Below, in pieces: positions 27,556 to 35,079 of a DNA stretch of 64,000 bases (position 1 is its first letter; each line of letters begins with the position of its first letter). The notes under the pieces are model-generated. The model was not told the origin of the DNA. It saw nothing but the letters and a program-made list of their open reading frames with translations, and ran no database searches. Location of the stretch: contig NZ_JABXYX010000010.1 in NCBI RefSeq assembly GCF_017982655.1, forward strand, positions 18,183-82,182, given 5' to 3'. The position numbers and the translations under genes were made by a program. This DNA comes from Brasilonema sp. CT11. GTDB taxonomy: Bacteria > Cyanobacteriota > Cyanobacteriia > Cyanobacteriales > Nostocaceae.

Positions 27556-27973
27556 CTAGTTTTTCGCCAAAAATTCTTGAACAGTCAGAATCTCAATGCC
27601 CCGAAATGAGTTTAGCACTCTTCTAATCATCATCTCCGGTAACAATACACTCTGCTTGACCACTCACTGCCAATTCCAGATACTTGTTATCTTTTGGATC
27701 TCGACATTCCGAGATTTGTTCAGTTACATCAATAAACTGAGCGGTTTGAGTTGAATCATCTAGCAATTCTTGCCGCCTTTCCCCGGTGAGATATCTATCA
27801 AATTTAGGACGATATAAAACCTCTTTTAACTCTAAGAAGACAGAACTGGAGAATATGACAACACCAATATCTTGAGCTTTATCCAATGCCTGACGTGGCT
27901 TGCTTTGACTAAACAAAAATGCACTAATCAGTACGTTAGTATCAAAAACAAACCGTTGTTTATTCGTCATCAT
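27556..27973 (-). pseudogene. PIN-domain toxin (VapC-like) with a late frameshift
   Basis: A PIN-domain RNase toxin: FVFDTNVLISAF at the start with the first acidic residue, a middle VFLELKEVLYRPKF, and the late acidic cluster SECRDPKDNKYLELA ... IVTGDDD. The frame stops with TAG at 27623 right after GDDD. One frame over, the expected family tail continues at once (VLNSFRGIEILTVQEFLAKN) to a stop at 27556, so one extra base has broken the gene at codon 117. The four acidic residues all lie before the break, so a shortened product might still be made. It overlaps its antitoxin by 14 bp. Confidence 0.8.
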
Positions 27974-28235
27974 TCAAAATCGATTCTAAGATTTCAGGCG
28001 TTAATCCTCGCTCTTGTGCTTCAAGGCTAGCTTTATCCATCGTCTTTCTCAGACGGGCGATAGCTTCGCTGCTGCGCTGCGCGCAGATCGCCTCTTGTCT
28101 ATTAGTAGTAAATTGAGACTGCATAATTGCCGCAATTATGAGTTGCAATTGTTCACGCTCTTCTTCAGAGGCATTGCGGTATGCCTCTGCTACCTCAGAC
28201 GGCACTTTGATGGTAATTTCTTCTTTAGTAATCAT
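27960..28235 (-). CDS. Antitoxin partner of the PIN toxin
   Basis: About 91 aa. The N-terminus (MITKEEITIKVPSEVAEAYRNAS) looks like the short DNA-binding or oligomerising head of such antitoxins, and the acidic C-terminus LEAQERGLTPEILESILNDDE is typical of partners of PIN toxins. The gene overlaps the toxin start by 14 bp. A GC-rich palindrome (TGCGCTGCGCGCAG, near 28072) lies in frame and gives the odd insert CAQRSSEAIA. The ATG at 28262 is an alternative start. Confidence 0.75.
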   Translation of the reverse strand: MITKEEITIKVPSEVAEAYRNASEEEREQLQLIIAAIMQSQFTTNRQEAICAQRSSEAIARLRKTMDKASLEAQERGLTPEILESILNDDE

Positions 28236-28269
28236 GGTCTGTTCGCTTCCATAATTTCTCATCTTTAAT

Positions 28270-28308
28270 AAGGCGACTCATCGCGTTTGGGTACACACCT
28301 GCACGTTA
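28270..28308 (+). pseudogene. 39-bp relic of the GNAT gene
   Basis: On the plus strand, 34 of 39 bases match 27216-27254 inside the GNAT gene. In one frame it reads THRVWVHTCTL and then stops, mirroring THHISVHTCTL in the intact copy. It ends exactly where the DUF104 antitoxin on the other strand is cut off. Confidence 0.65.
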
Positions 28309-28515
28309 TAAATAATGGTCATGCTCACTCGACCAATCCGGCGGTGCTTCAATCGTTTCCGTCATCGCCTCCAGCACATCCCAAGCATCACCTGCTACAG
28401 ATGGTTCGTTTAACTCTTGAATAGTAATCACATAGCGCGTGTTCGGTTTTAAATCCAAGGGTGCATCAGGATGTAAAACATCGCCATCAAATACAGCCGT
28501 TACTTTTTTGTTCAT
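28306..28515 (-). CDS. DUF104/AF2212-like antitoxin, C-terminus clipped
   Basis: MNKKVTAVFDGDVLHPDAPLDLKPNTRY is the strand-rich AF2212-like start of a common antitoxin family, followed by the acidic tail AWDVLEAMTETIEAPPDWSSEHDHYL. Relatives usually continue for several residues (a YGTPKR-type end), but here the stop lies within the GNAT relic. The ATG at 28515 gives 69 aa; a further 31 in-frame upstream codons are probably untranslated. No toxin partner is next to it. Confidence 0.7.
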   Translation of the reverse strand: MNKKVTAVFDGDVLHPDAPLDLKPNTRYVITIQELNEPSVAGDAWDVLEAMTETIEAPPDWSSEHDHYL

Positions 28516-28619
28516 CACCAGTAGCGCCTCTATCTCTGCCAACAAAGATTTTAGCCAATAGTTCAAATGTTTTCCTGATTTTTTAACTATTGTGACCATA
28601 ATCCACACCGAAGCCAGAA

Positions 28620-28837
28620 AGGAACTTGATGTTGCGATAAGCCGGAGGACTTCGGACGTTCGGCGAAGCTATCTCCTTCGGAGACGCTACGCGAATGACG
28701 CCGCTCAGCTTCCGCTCAGTCGAGCCGCGTGAGCGCTCAATGGAAACTGAGTGTGGTGCATCAGAATTTAAATTATTGCCTACAACAGAAACTTAGGTTG
28801 TTTTAAGCTGATATGTATTACGACGGTAAAAAAACCT
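28620..28837. repeat. GC-rich palindromic repeat cluster upstream of the beta-helix gene
   Basis: Contains CTTCGGACGTTCGGCGAAGC, CTCCTTCGGAGACGCTACGCG and CTCAGCTTCCGCTCAGTCGAG blocks, all of the short repeat type found through this window. Nothing coding. Confidence 0.5.
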
Positions 28838-31417
28838 ATGTTCTTTTTTCGCTCAAAAAAGCTTATTGTTTCTCAGGGAGAATCAAAATACTACCAAAGT
28901 ATAGGCCAAGCAATTGATGATGCTTCTCCCGATACAACTATTTTGGTTCGTCGTGGTAATTATCAGGAAAGTATTATTATTGATAAGCCTTTAACTATCA
29001 TTGGTGATGGACTGCGAGGAGATATTGTCATCACAGGGACTGATAAGAACTGTATAACGCTGCAAACGCATCTATCTAAAGTTACAAATTTAACTATAAA
29101 GCATCCATTCAGTTATGGTCATGCTGTGTATATCCCTCAAGGGGAATTGATGCTAGAAGATTGTGAAATAGTGTCAGACTGGGTAAGTGTTTTTATTCAA
29201 GGTCAAAAAACTAACCCTACACTTCGGCAATGCAAAATTAATGGGGGGTTATTTTTTGGAAGCGAAACTCAAGGCATTATTGAAAGTTGTGATATTACTA
29301 CTAATAATCACCCAGGAGTAACGATTGGGGAAAATGCCAATCCAAAAATTAGTGGATGTAAAATACATAACTGTATAAACCACGGTATTTCGTTAACATA
29401 TAAAGCTTTAGGTCTTATTGAGGACTGCGATATTTTTGCTAATGCAGAATCAGGAATATCCATTAAAAATGATAGTAATCCAATTATTCGCAGATGCAAA
29501 ATCCATGATGGACGAGAAAATGCAATTGTTATAAGCAAAAATGGTAAAGGCATAATAGAAGATTGTGATATTTTTGGTTTCCCTAGTACTCATTCAGGTG
29601 TTTTTATCGATAAGGGTGGAAATCCCACACTACGGCGATGCAAAATTCATCATGGAGAAAATAATGGAATTTGCATTAAAGAAAAAGGTTTAGGAATAAT
29701 AGAAGATTGTGATATTTTTGCTAATGCTTATCCGGGAATATACATTGATAATGGAGGGAATCCAATCATTCGTAAATGTAAAATATTTGATGGAAAAACT
29801 AATGGTATAGTAGTGATAAATAATGGTAGAGGCACAATAGAAGAATGTGATCTTTATGCTAATGCTTCTCCTGGAATATATATTAATAATGAAAGTAATC
29901 CAATCATTCGTAAATGTAAAATATTTGATGGGAAAGATGTTGGTATTTCTGTGACAAATAATGGTCGAGGCACAATAGAAGAATGTGATCTTTATGCTAA
30001 TGATTTGGAAATTTCCATTAATAATGGAGCTAATCCAATCATTCGCAAATGTAAAATATTTGATGGTAAAAGTGGTGGAATAATAGTGATAAATAATGGT
30101 GGAGGCACAATAGAAGACTGTGATATTTTTGCTAATACTTATGCAGGAATAGTCATTAATGAGGGGGGTAATTCAATCATTCGTAAATGTAAAATATTTG
30201 ATGGTAAAACTCATGGTATCCTAGTCACTGATAATGGGCAAGGCACTATAGAAGAATGTGAGGTTTATGCTAATGCTTCTCCTGGAATATATATTAATAA
30301 TGAAAGTAATCCAATCATTCGTAAATGTAAAATATTTGATGGTAAAATTCATGGTATTCTTGTGACAAATAATGGTCGAGGCACAATAGAAGAATGTGAG
30401 GTTTATGCTAATGCTTACCAAGGAATACACATTGACAATGGAGGTAATCCAATCATTCGTAAATGTAAAATATTTGATGGTAAAGGTAATGGTATTTCTG
30501 TGAAATATAATGGTGTAGGGACAATAGAAGAATGTGAAGTTTATGCTAATGCTTATCCTGGAATATACATTGATAATGGGGGTAATCCTACTATTTACAG
30601 ATGTACAATTCATGATGGACTAAGTACTGGAATTTATGTGACAGATGAAGGTTTCGGTACAATTGAAAATAGCGAAATTTTTGCTAATGGTTATATAGGA
30701 ATATACGTTGATAAGAAAAGTAATTTTAAAGTACATAACTGTAATGTGTTTAATAATAAACCACAAGATTGGTGCGTAGATGATGATTGTATTGTCAGTG
30801 GTTACAGAAAAGAGAAAGAAAACCAAGATTCAAAAACTAACACCATATCTGATAAAGATTCATCTGAAAAAAACAAAAAAGAGTTCAAGCAAGAGTCAAA
30901 ACAGGAAACTAGTAATAGAACTGTCAAATCTCACAACACCCGCCTAGAATTATTACAAGACCAATTAGAAAGTATGATTGGTTTAAACTCAGTAAAAGAA
31001 GCAGTATTAGAAATTGTTGATACCGAAATTGCCAATCAACGTTTTAAAAAAGAAGGATATGAAGTAGAAGAATCGGAAACTAGACACATGCTTTTTTCTG
31101 GCAATCCTGGAACAGGAAAAACCACGATTGCTCGCTTAATAGGAGAAATATTTAAAGAACTAGGAATTTTGCAAAAAGGAGAATTTATAGAAGTTCAACG
31201 TGATTCTTTAGTTGCTATATATTTGGGACAAACAGCATCAAAAACGACTGAATTAGTTGAATCTGCTTTGGATAGTGTTTTATTTATTGATGAAGCTTAT
31301 TCTTTAGCAAATGGTCAACATGATGAGTATGGAAGAGAAGCAATAAATACTCTGATTGCCTTAATGGAAAATTATCGGCATCGTCTCGTTGTGATTTTTG
31401 CTGGATATTCTAAATAG
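28838..31417 (+). CDS. Beta-helix repeat protein fused to CbbX/SpoVK-type AAA+ domain, cut by in-frame TAG
   Basis: 859 codons up to TAG. Residues about 15-650 form a right-handed parallel beta-helix of repeated coils (IIRKCKIFDG / GTIEECDLYANA). A charged linker (about 655-695) follows, then an AAA+ domain: Walker A GNPGTGKTT at about 755, pore segment YLGQTASKT and Walker B VLFIDEAYS. The TAG falls straight after sensor-1 FAGYSK, where family members continue with an acidic residue and MKDFL. The rest of the domain, including the arginine finger, is the next frame. Probably an ATPase using the helix as a large scaffold or target-binding surface; the partner is unknown. Confidence 0.85.
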   Translation: MFFFRSKKLIVSQGESKYYQSIGQAIDDASPDTTILVRRGNYQESIIIDKPLTIIGDGLRGDIVITGTDKNCITLQTHLSKVTNLTIKHPFSYGHAVYIPQGELMLEDCEIVSDWVSVFIQGQKTNPTLRQCKINGGLFFGSETQGIIESCDITTNNHPGVTIGENANPKISGCKIHNCINHGISLTYKALGLIEDCDIFANAESGISIKNDSNPIIRRCKIHDGRENAIVISKNGKGIIEDCDIFGFPSTHSGVFIDKGGNPTLRRCKIHHGENNGICIKEKGLGIIEDCDIFANAYPGIYIDNGGNPIIRKCKIFDGKTNGIVVINNGRGTIEECDLYANASPGIYINNESNPIIRKCKIFDGKDVGISVTNNGRGTIEECDLYANDLEISINNGANPIIRKCKIFDGKSGGIIVINNGGGTIEDCDIFANTYAGIVINEGGNSIIRKCKIFDGKTHGILVTDNGQGTIEECEVYANASPGIYINNESNPIIRKCKIFDGKIHGILVTNNGRGTIEECEVYANAYQGIHIDNGGNPIIRKCKIFDGKGNGISVKYNGVGTIEECEVYANAYPGIYIDNGGNPTIYRCTIHDGLSTGIYVTDEGFGTIENSEIFANGYIGIYVDKKSNFKVHNCNVFNNKPQDWCVDDDCIVSGYRKEKENQDSKTNTISDKDSSEKNKKEFKQESKQETSNRTVKSHNTRLELLQDQLESMIGLNSVKEAVLEIVDTEIANQRFKKEGYEVEESETRHMLFSGNPGTGKTTIARLIGEIFKELGILQKGEFIEVQRDSLVAIYLGQTASKTTELVESALDSVLFIDEAYSLANGQHDEYGREAINTLIALMENYRHRLVVIFAGYSK
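29270..30690 (+). repeat. Tandem repeat of about 138 bp inside the beta-helix gene
   Basis: About ten units, each encoding two helix coils (about 46 aa). The core ATAGAAGAATGTGA recurs near 29559, 29698, 29837, 29975, 30110, 30248, 30386 and 30524 at steps of 135-139 bp. Adjacent units are nearly identical at DNA level, pointing to recent amplification. Confidence 0.8.
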
Positions 31418-31759
31418 ATGAAAGATTTTCTTAACAGTAATCCTGGCTTGAAATCTCGTATTGCTTTTCATATAGATTTTCCCGACTATACAGGCGAGGA
31501 AATGCACTCCATTTTCCTTACAATGTGTAATAACACAAAACCTGGATGGATATGCCCTGAAAATGTATCAGAACGCTTGAAAAGTATATTCATCAATATG
31601 TATGAAAATCGAGGCTCTAACTTTGCTAATGGTCGGGATGTACGCAATATTTTTGAAAAAATGGTGAGACGAATGAAAACCCGTATTGTGAGAGAAAATC
31701 TCTCTGGTAAATCAATGCGGACATTTAGTTTAAATGATATTCCACCTGAAATTCAGTAA
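31418..31759 (+). pseudogene. C-terminal part of the AAA+ domain after the TAG
   Basis: In the same frame and directly after the stop. MKDFLNSNPGLKSRIAFHIDFPDY contains the arginine-finger region of CbbX/SpoVK ATPases, and the following helices (NFANGRDVRNIFEKMVRRMKTR) form the lid. Alone it has no nucleotide-binding site. The Met after the stop is the ordinary family residue, but could permit restart of translation (TAGATG). The full protein would be 973 aa if the stop is read through. Confidence 0.8.
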
Positions 31760-31783
31760 ATGTATTAAGTAGGCGGGCAGAAT

Positions 31784-31896
31784 TAAATATAAAACGTCAT
31801 TGCGAGCGAAATGAAATGGAGCGAAGCAATCGCCGTGGACTGGGATTGCTTCATTCCGCTCCGCTCCATTCGCAATGACAAGCGATCTTATATTTA
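31784..31896. repeat. Palindromic element after the beta-helix gene
   Basis: Outer arms include AAATATAAA / TTATATTT and GTCATTGCG (31796-31804) / CGCAATGAC (31871-31879); inner arms AATGGAGCG / CGCTCCATT. The whole can fold into one long interrupted hairpin. Non-coding. Confidence 0.65.
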
Positions 31897-31933
31897 TTTA
31901 GATCCATCTACTTATCCGTTTAAGATTGACTAA

Positions 31934-31962
31934 AACTCACTCTCTATTACAGATAGTGAGTT
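31934..31962 (+). terminator. Terminator downstream of the beta-helix AAA gene
   Basis: AACTCACT and AGTGAGTT arms with a 13-nt middle are followed by GTATTTTTATT. It lies 175 bp after the second stop and beyond the palindromic element. Confidence 0.6.
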
Positions 31963-32090
31963 GTATTTTTATTGAAGAGTTATTATAAACTGATTATTTC
32001 ACAGTGTAGCTTGTCTTCAGATATCGCACTTTACCCCAAAAAAACAAAAGCCCCCATGTTGTGGAGCCAATAAATTAGCAGATTTATCTA

Positions 32091-33692
32091 TCACAACTCA
32101 CCCGTAGCCAGCATCTGAATAATACGAGGCGTTCCTGGATCGAAGCCGCCCAAATCCCAAGACAGCGGATCATTCGGATCTACCAACGTAATCTGATAAG
32201 GTGCAAGTGTGATGTACACTGCTTTGATATTCGGATTTACCTTGTTGCGGTACTCAGCCAATGCTTGACTTGGATGCTTGTCACCTGCCCACGATTCATT
32301 ATCTGTCCAAAAGCAGATGACATCTGCCTTATACTTTTTCCTAATCATCCACTCGTAAGCAACAGATGCATCTGTTCCACCAAAGTTTTTGTCACTCGCT
32401 TTGTCAACCGCTGAACGAAAAGTATCTTTGGCGGTGATACCCAAGTTGTAAAATTGAGTAGAAAAACCACGAATCATATAGCTTTTCTCTGCTTTTGCTG
32501 TAACTAGTGCCATTGTTGCGGCGACTTCACAACAAGTTAGTCCCATATCCGCAATTGGAAAACCCATAGAACCAGACACGTCAACAGCGTGCATGAATAC
32601 TTTGCCTGTGGGTTGCACGACATCAAAAGATAGTTCCACTGCTTTTTCTAAAATGTCCACAATTTTGTGAACTGGGTTCCAAGTCTTTTTGCTGCGTCCC
32701 AATTTCCCACCAGACTCATATGTTTTGAGTGCTTTTAAAACATCAATTGGATGAATGCGACCTTTACGTAAATGTTCTTTGTTGTTGAGAACCGCTTCAA
32801 CTCGCTGCAAGTTGACAAGTTCATCAGATGTTAAAACACCGATTTCAGTGAGTGAACCTAAGTTACGCAACAATGCACCAATTGGCATTTCGTTAAACAG
32901 CAACTGCCAAGCAGATTTATCCATCTTGCCCACAGGTGCAGCCATTTCATGGGTTAGGCGTCCTTGGACAATAGCTTCGTGAGTTTGATCTGGATTCCGC
33001 TTGAGCCACTCATACCACCAAATCTGTGCTAACGCCGCAGATGGGATTTCTGTTGGCAAGACTTCCCATCCTTTGACTACCCACTCAAACAGTTGTTGAT
33101 GATCTTCTGTAGGTGGTTTGACATGGAACAGCCGCAAAGCATCTCGGTTGGAGAAGTCATAACGTTGCTGGTACTTCAGCAACTGGTAAGCCAAACCCTT
33201 AACATCTTCCCGTAAAAACCAATTTTTTCCAGCTTCGCGTACAACCTTACCAAATCCCCGCAAAGACTTAGTGTAGTTCAGCCATTCGTAAAAATGACTC
33301 CCCGTGCGGACAACTTGCGGGAAAATCTCACCAAATGCTTTTTTGGCTTCTGGCGACTCACCCATCGACAGTAAAACCAGCGCAAGAATAGGCGCACTGT
33401 TGTTAATGGCGCGTCCATCGCTGGCAGAAACGATTTCTTGTGCGACTCGCTCAGGATCTTTGGCGATCGCCTGTCTCGTCACCTCAACAAAATCTTCTGT
33501 CAATTCATTTTTGCCCGCATAATAAGTGCTTTCTGCCGTGCCAATCAGCAAACAACGCTGCAGCATCTTCCAAACACCAGCATCAAACATCCAACCACCA
33601 GAATGTCCTTGGATCATCTGGGCTTCTTGTCCAGGAATAGGCTGAGTCTGCGGCGTTGCTGTCTTTTTTTGAGTAAAGAATTTGTAATTCAC
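32091..33692 (-). CDS. rsr: Ro60-family TROVE/vWA RNA-binding protein
   Basis: A bacterial orthologue of the ring-shaped Ro60 autoantigen. Residues about 25-355 form the helical TROVE ring (GWMFDAGVWKML, YEWLNYTKSLRGFGK, GKNWFLREDVKGLAYQLL). From about 360 a vWA domain carries the MIDAS DVSGSM (Asp371, Ser373, Ser375). In Deinococcus, Ro60 uses a Y RNA to guide PNPase in RNA decay and damage response; that role here is inferred. The start is GTG, with a GGGAG ribosome-binding site in a small hairpin loop. A tRNA-like RNA lies 38 bp upstream on the same strand. Confidence 0.93.
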   Translation of the reverse strand: MNYKFFTQKKTATPQTQPIPGQEAQMIQGHSGGWMFDAGVWKMLQRCLLIGTAESTYYAGKNELTEDFVEVTRQAIAKDPERVAQEIVSASDGRAINNSAPILALVLLSMGESPEAKKAFGEIFPQVVRTGSHFYEWLNYTKSLRGFGKVVREAGKNWFLREDVKGLAYQLLKYQQRYDFSNRDALRLFHVKPPTEDHQQLFEWVVKGWEVLPTEIPSAALAQIWWYEWLKRNPDQTHEAIVQGRLTHEMAAPVGKMDKSAWQLLFNEMPIGALLRNLGSLTEIGVLTSDELVNLQRVEAVLNNKEHLRKGRIHPIDVLKALKTYESGGKLGRSKKTWNPVHKIVDILEKAVELSFDVVQPTGKVFMHAVDVSGSMGFPIADMGLTCCEVAATMALVTAKAEKSYMIRGFSTQFYNLGITAKDTFRSAVDKASDKNFGGTDASVAYEWMIRKKYKADVICFWTDNESWAGDKHPSQALAEYRNKVNPNIKAVYITLAPYQITLVDPNDPLSWDLGGFDPGTPRIIQMLATGEL

Positions 33693-33730
33693 GGCTTTCT
33701 CTCCCAGCCTTTGCAGGCAAAAATGGAAGG

Positions 33731-33851
33731 TGGCGGGGCAGGATTTGAACCTGCGACCTCCCGTTCCTCAGACGATAACCCTCATTCTTCGTCCTTTTCA
33801 GGCAAGAGTTGAATAAGGATATTGGCGCTCTACCAACTGAGCTACCCGCCA
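33731..33851 (-). ncRNA. tRNA-like Y RNA candidate next to Ro60
   Basis: Minus strand, 121 nt. Acceptor TGGCGGG/CCCGCCA (7 bp), TA at positions 8-9, D-arm GCTC-AGTTGGTA-GAGC, T-arm GCAGG-TTCAAAT-CCTGC and 5-nt variable loop AGGTC are all canonical. A 49-nt insert (33775-33823) splits the anticodon stem between positions 28 and 29; without it the RNA is exactly 72 nt with stem CCCGT/ACGGG and loop CTGAGGA. The insert folds as a 13-position stem with two mismatches, then CTTGCCT-GAAA-AGG(A)C(G)AAG, containing GACGAAG, a match to the bacterial Y RNA motif GNCGAAN(0-1)G. Not a plausible working tRNA. CCA is not encoded. Confidence 0.8.
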
Positions 33852-33860
33852 CAAGTAAAA

Positions 33861-33889
33861 TTCAAAGTTCAAAGTTCAAAGTTCAAAAT
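33861..33889. repeat. STRR: four copies of a heptamer
   Basis: TTCAAAG repeated about four times in tandem, just upstream of the tRNA-like RNA in its direction of transcription. Typical cyanobacterial short tandem repeat. Confidence 0.7.
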
Positions 33890-33972
33890 AAGAAGAAACG
33901 TTTTTAATTTTTTGTAACGCATTCTCCAGGGCTGAAAATTGAGTTTTTTCTAAGCATGTGCTTGTTATTTAT

Positions 33973-34002
33973 AATGTAGTATATGTATTATAAAAATGTC
34001 AA
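33973..34002 (-). promoter_or_regulatory. Candidate sigma-70 promoter for the tRNA-like RNA and rsr
   Basis: On the minus strand: -35 TTGACA (33997-34002), 18-bp spacer, -10 TACATT (33973-33978). The -35 is a perfect match and the -10 matches four of six. Transcription from about 33966 would give a leader of about 115 nt before the RNA, and could continue into the Ro60 gene. Confidence 0.5.
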
Positions 34003-34334
34003 GGGCTGGGGTAAAAAATTTTCTCATAACTTTTATCTCCACAGATCACACAAGGCGCTTGGTGAGGAGGACTTTATAGCTCAATACGCTTGGGTTAAGG
34101 ATTGATCCGAAACTCGCCCTCCTTAAAAAGGAGGGAACTGAGCAAGCTTTTTAACGAGCGTTGGGGGATCTTAACAAAACTAAACACCATTAACAGCAAG
34201 CGTATTGCTTTATAGCTTATATTCGGTTTTGCCGAAATCTTTTTTGGCAAACTGACGAATAACACAAATAATGTTCCCAATTTTTGCCAAGATATATTAT
34301 TATTTCCACACACAGTCACTTGGCAGTTATCGGC

Positions 34335-35066
34335 ATGAGTGAAAAAACTATAGAAAGTGACGGCAAGGGTTTTCTAGTTCTACTTTTGCCAATCTCGTTT
34401 TTAATTATTTTCGTAGTTGCTACTTGGCGAATTTGGCTGGCACTAATCCTACTTGTGTTGGCTTTCAATGTCTGGCAACTTTACACATGGCAAAAGTGGT
34501 GCCAGAAGGTAAACCCGATTTTCCATCAACTGATTCGGGAAAACCAAGGCAAGATTACGCCAATGGATTTGGCAATCAAGGGCAATTTTCCTGGGGAAAG
34601 AGCAAAACGCTACCTAGATACAAAAGCATCGGAATTTGCTGCTAGCACGGTTAACTCCGAAGACGGAAGCAAAGTCTATCAATTTATCACCGCGAGTACT
34701 CTAGGCAGCATACTTGACAGTAGCGAACCACCCAAACAACTTGAAAGTCAACCAGTTGCCCAGCAAGCACTACCGTTTCTAGTACCACCAACACCCCAAC
34801 CAGTTTTACAAGAACTAGAAACCGAACCACTACCTCAACCAATCCAAGAGGAAGCAAAAAAACCGCTGGAAAAACAATTGATGTTTGGTTCTTTGATTCA
34901 ATCTGAACTTGCCAAGCGTCTCAATGTTTATTCCAGCACAGTTTATAAGCGGCGGGACGATCCCGATTTTCCAGAGTGGAGTCGCAGCAGAGATCCAGAT
35001 GGAGTTGCTTGGAAATACTCCCGAAAAACGAAAGAGTTTTTCCCAGCTGACGAAGGTAAAAGTTAA
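34335..35066 (+). CDS. Hypothetical membrane protein, 243 aa
   Basis: No named family recognised. Two adjoining hydrophobic spans at the N-terminus (FLVLLLPISFLIIFVVA, IWLALILLVLAFNVW) form a hairpin anchor. A short helical region with NPIFHQLIRENQGKITPMDLA follows, resembling a winged-helix segment. A Pro/Glu/Gln-rich linker leads to a basic C-terminal motif LAKRLNVYSSTVYKRRDDPDF, which looks like a helix-turn-helix. This could be a membrane-tethered nucleic-acid or protein adaptor. The start at 34335 is preferred over one 51 bp upstream. It ends 14 bp from convergent pyrD. Confidence 0.65.
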   Translation: MSEKTIESDGKGFLVLLLPISFLIIFVVATWRIWLALILLVLAFNVWQLYTWQKWCQKVNPIFHQLIRENQGKITPMDLAIKGNFPGERAKRYLDTKASEFAASTVNSEDGSKVYQFITASTLGSILDSSEPPKQLESQPVAQQALPFLVPPTPQPVLQELETEPLPQPIQEEAKKPLEKQLMFGSLIQSELAKRLNVYSSTVYKRRDDPDFPEWSRSRDPDGVAWKYSRKTKEFFPADEGKS

Positions 35067-35079
35067 AAGAGACTTCTTT

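Noticed and set aside
33731-33851. Ordinary tRNA gene or tRNA with a group I intron
   Set aside because: The insert is only 49 nt, lies in the anticodon stem rather than the loop, and has no group I core. The tRNA-like Y RNA reading explains the Ro60 neighbour and the GNCGAAG motif better.
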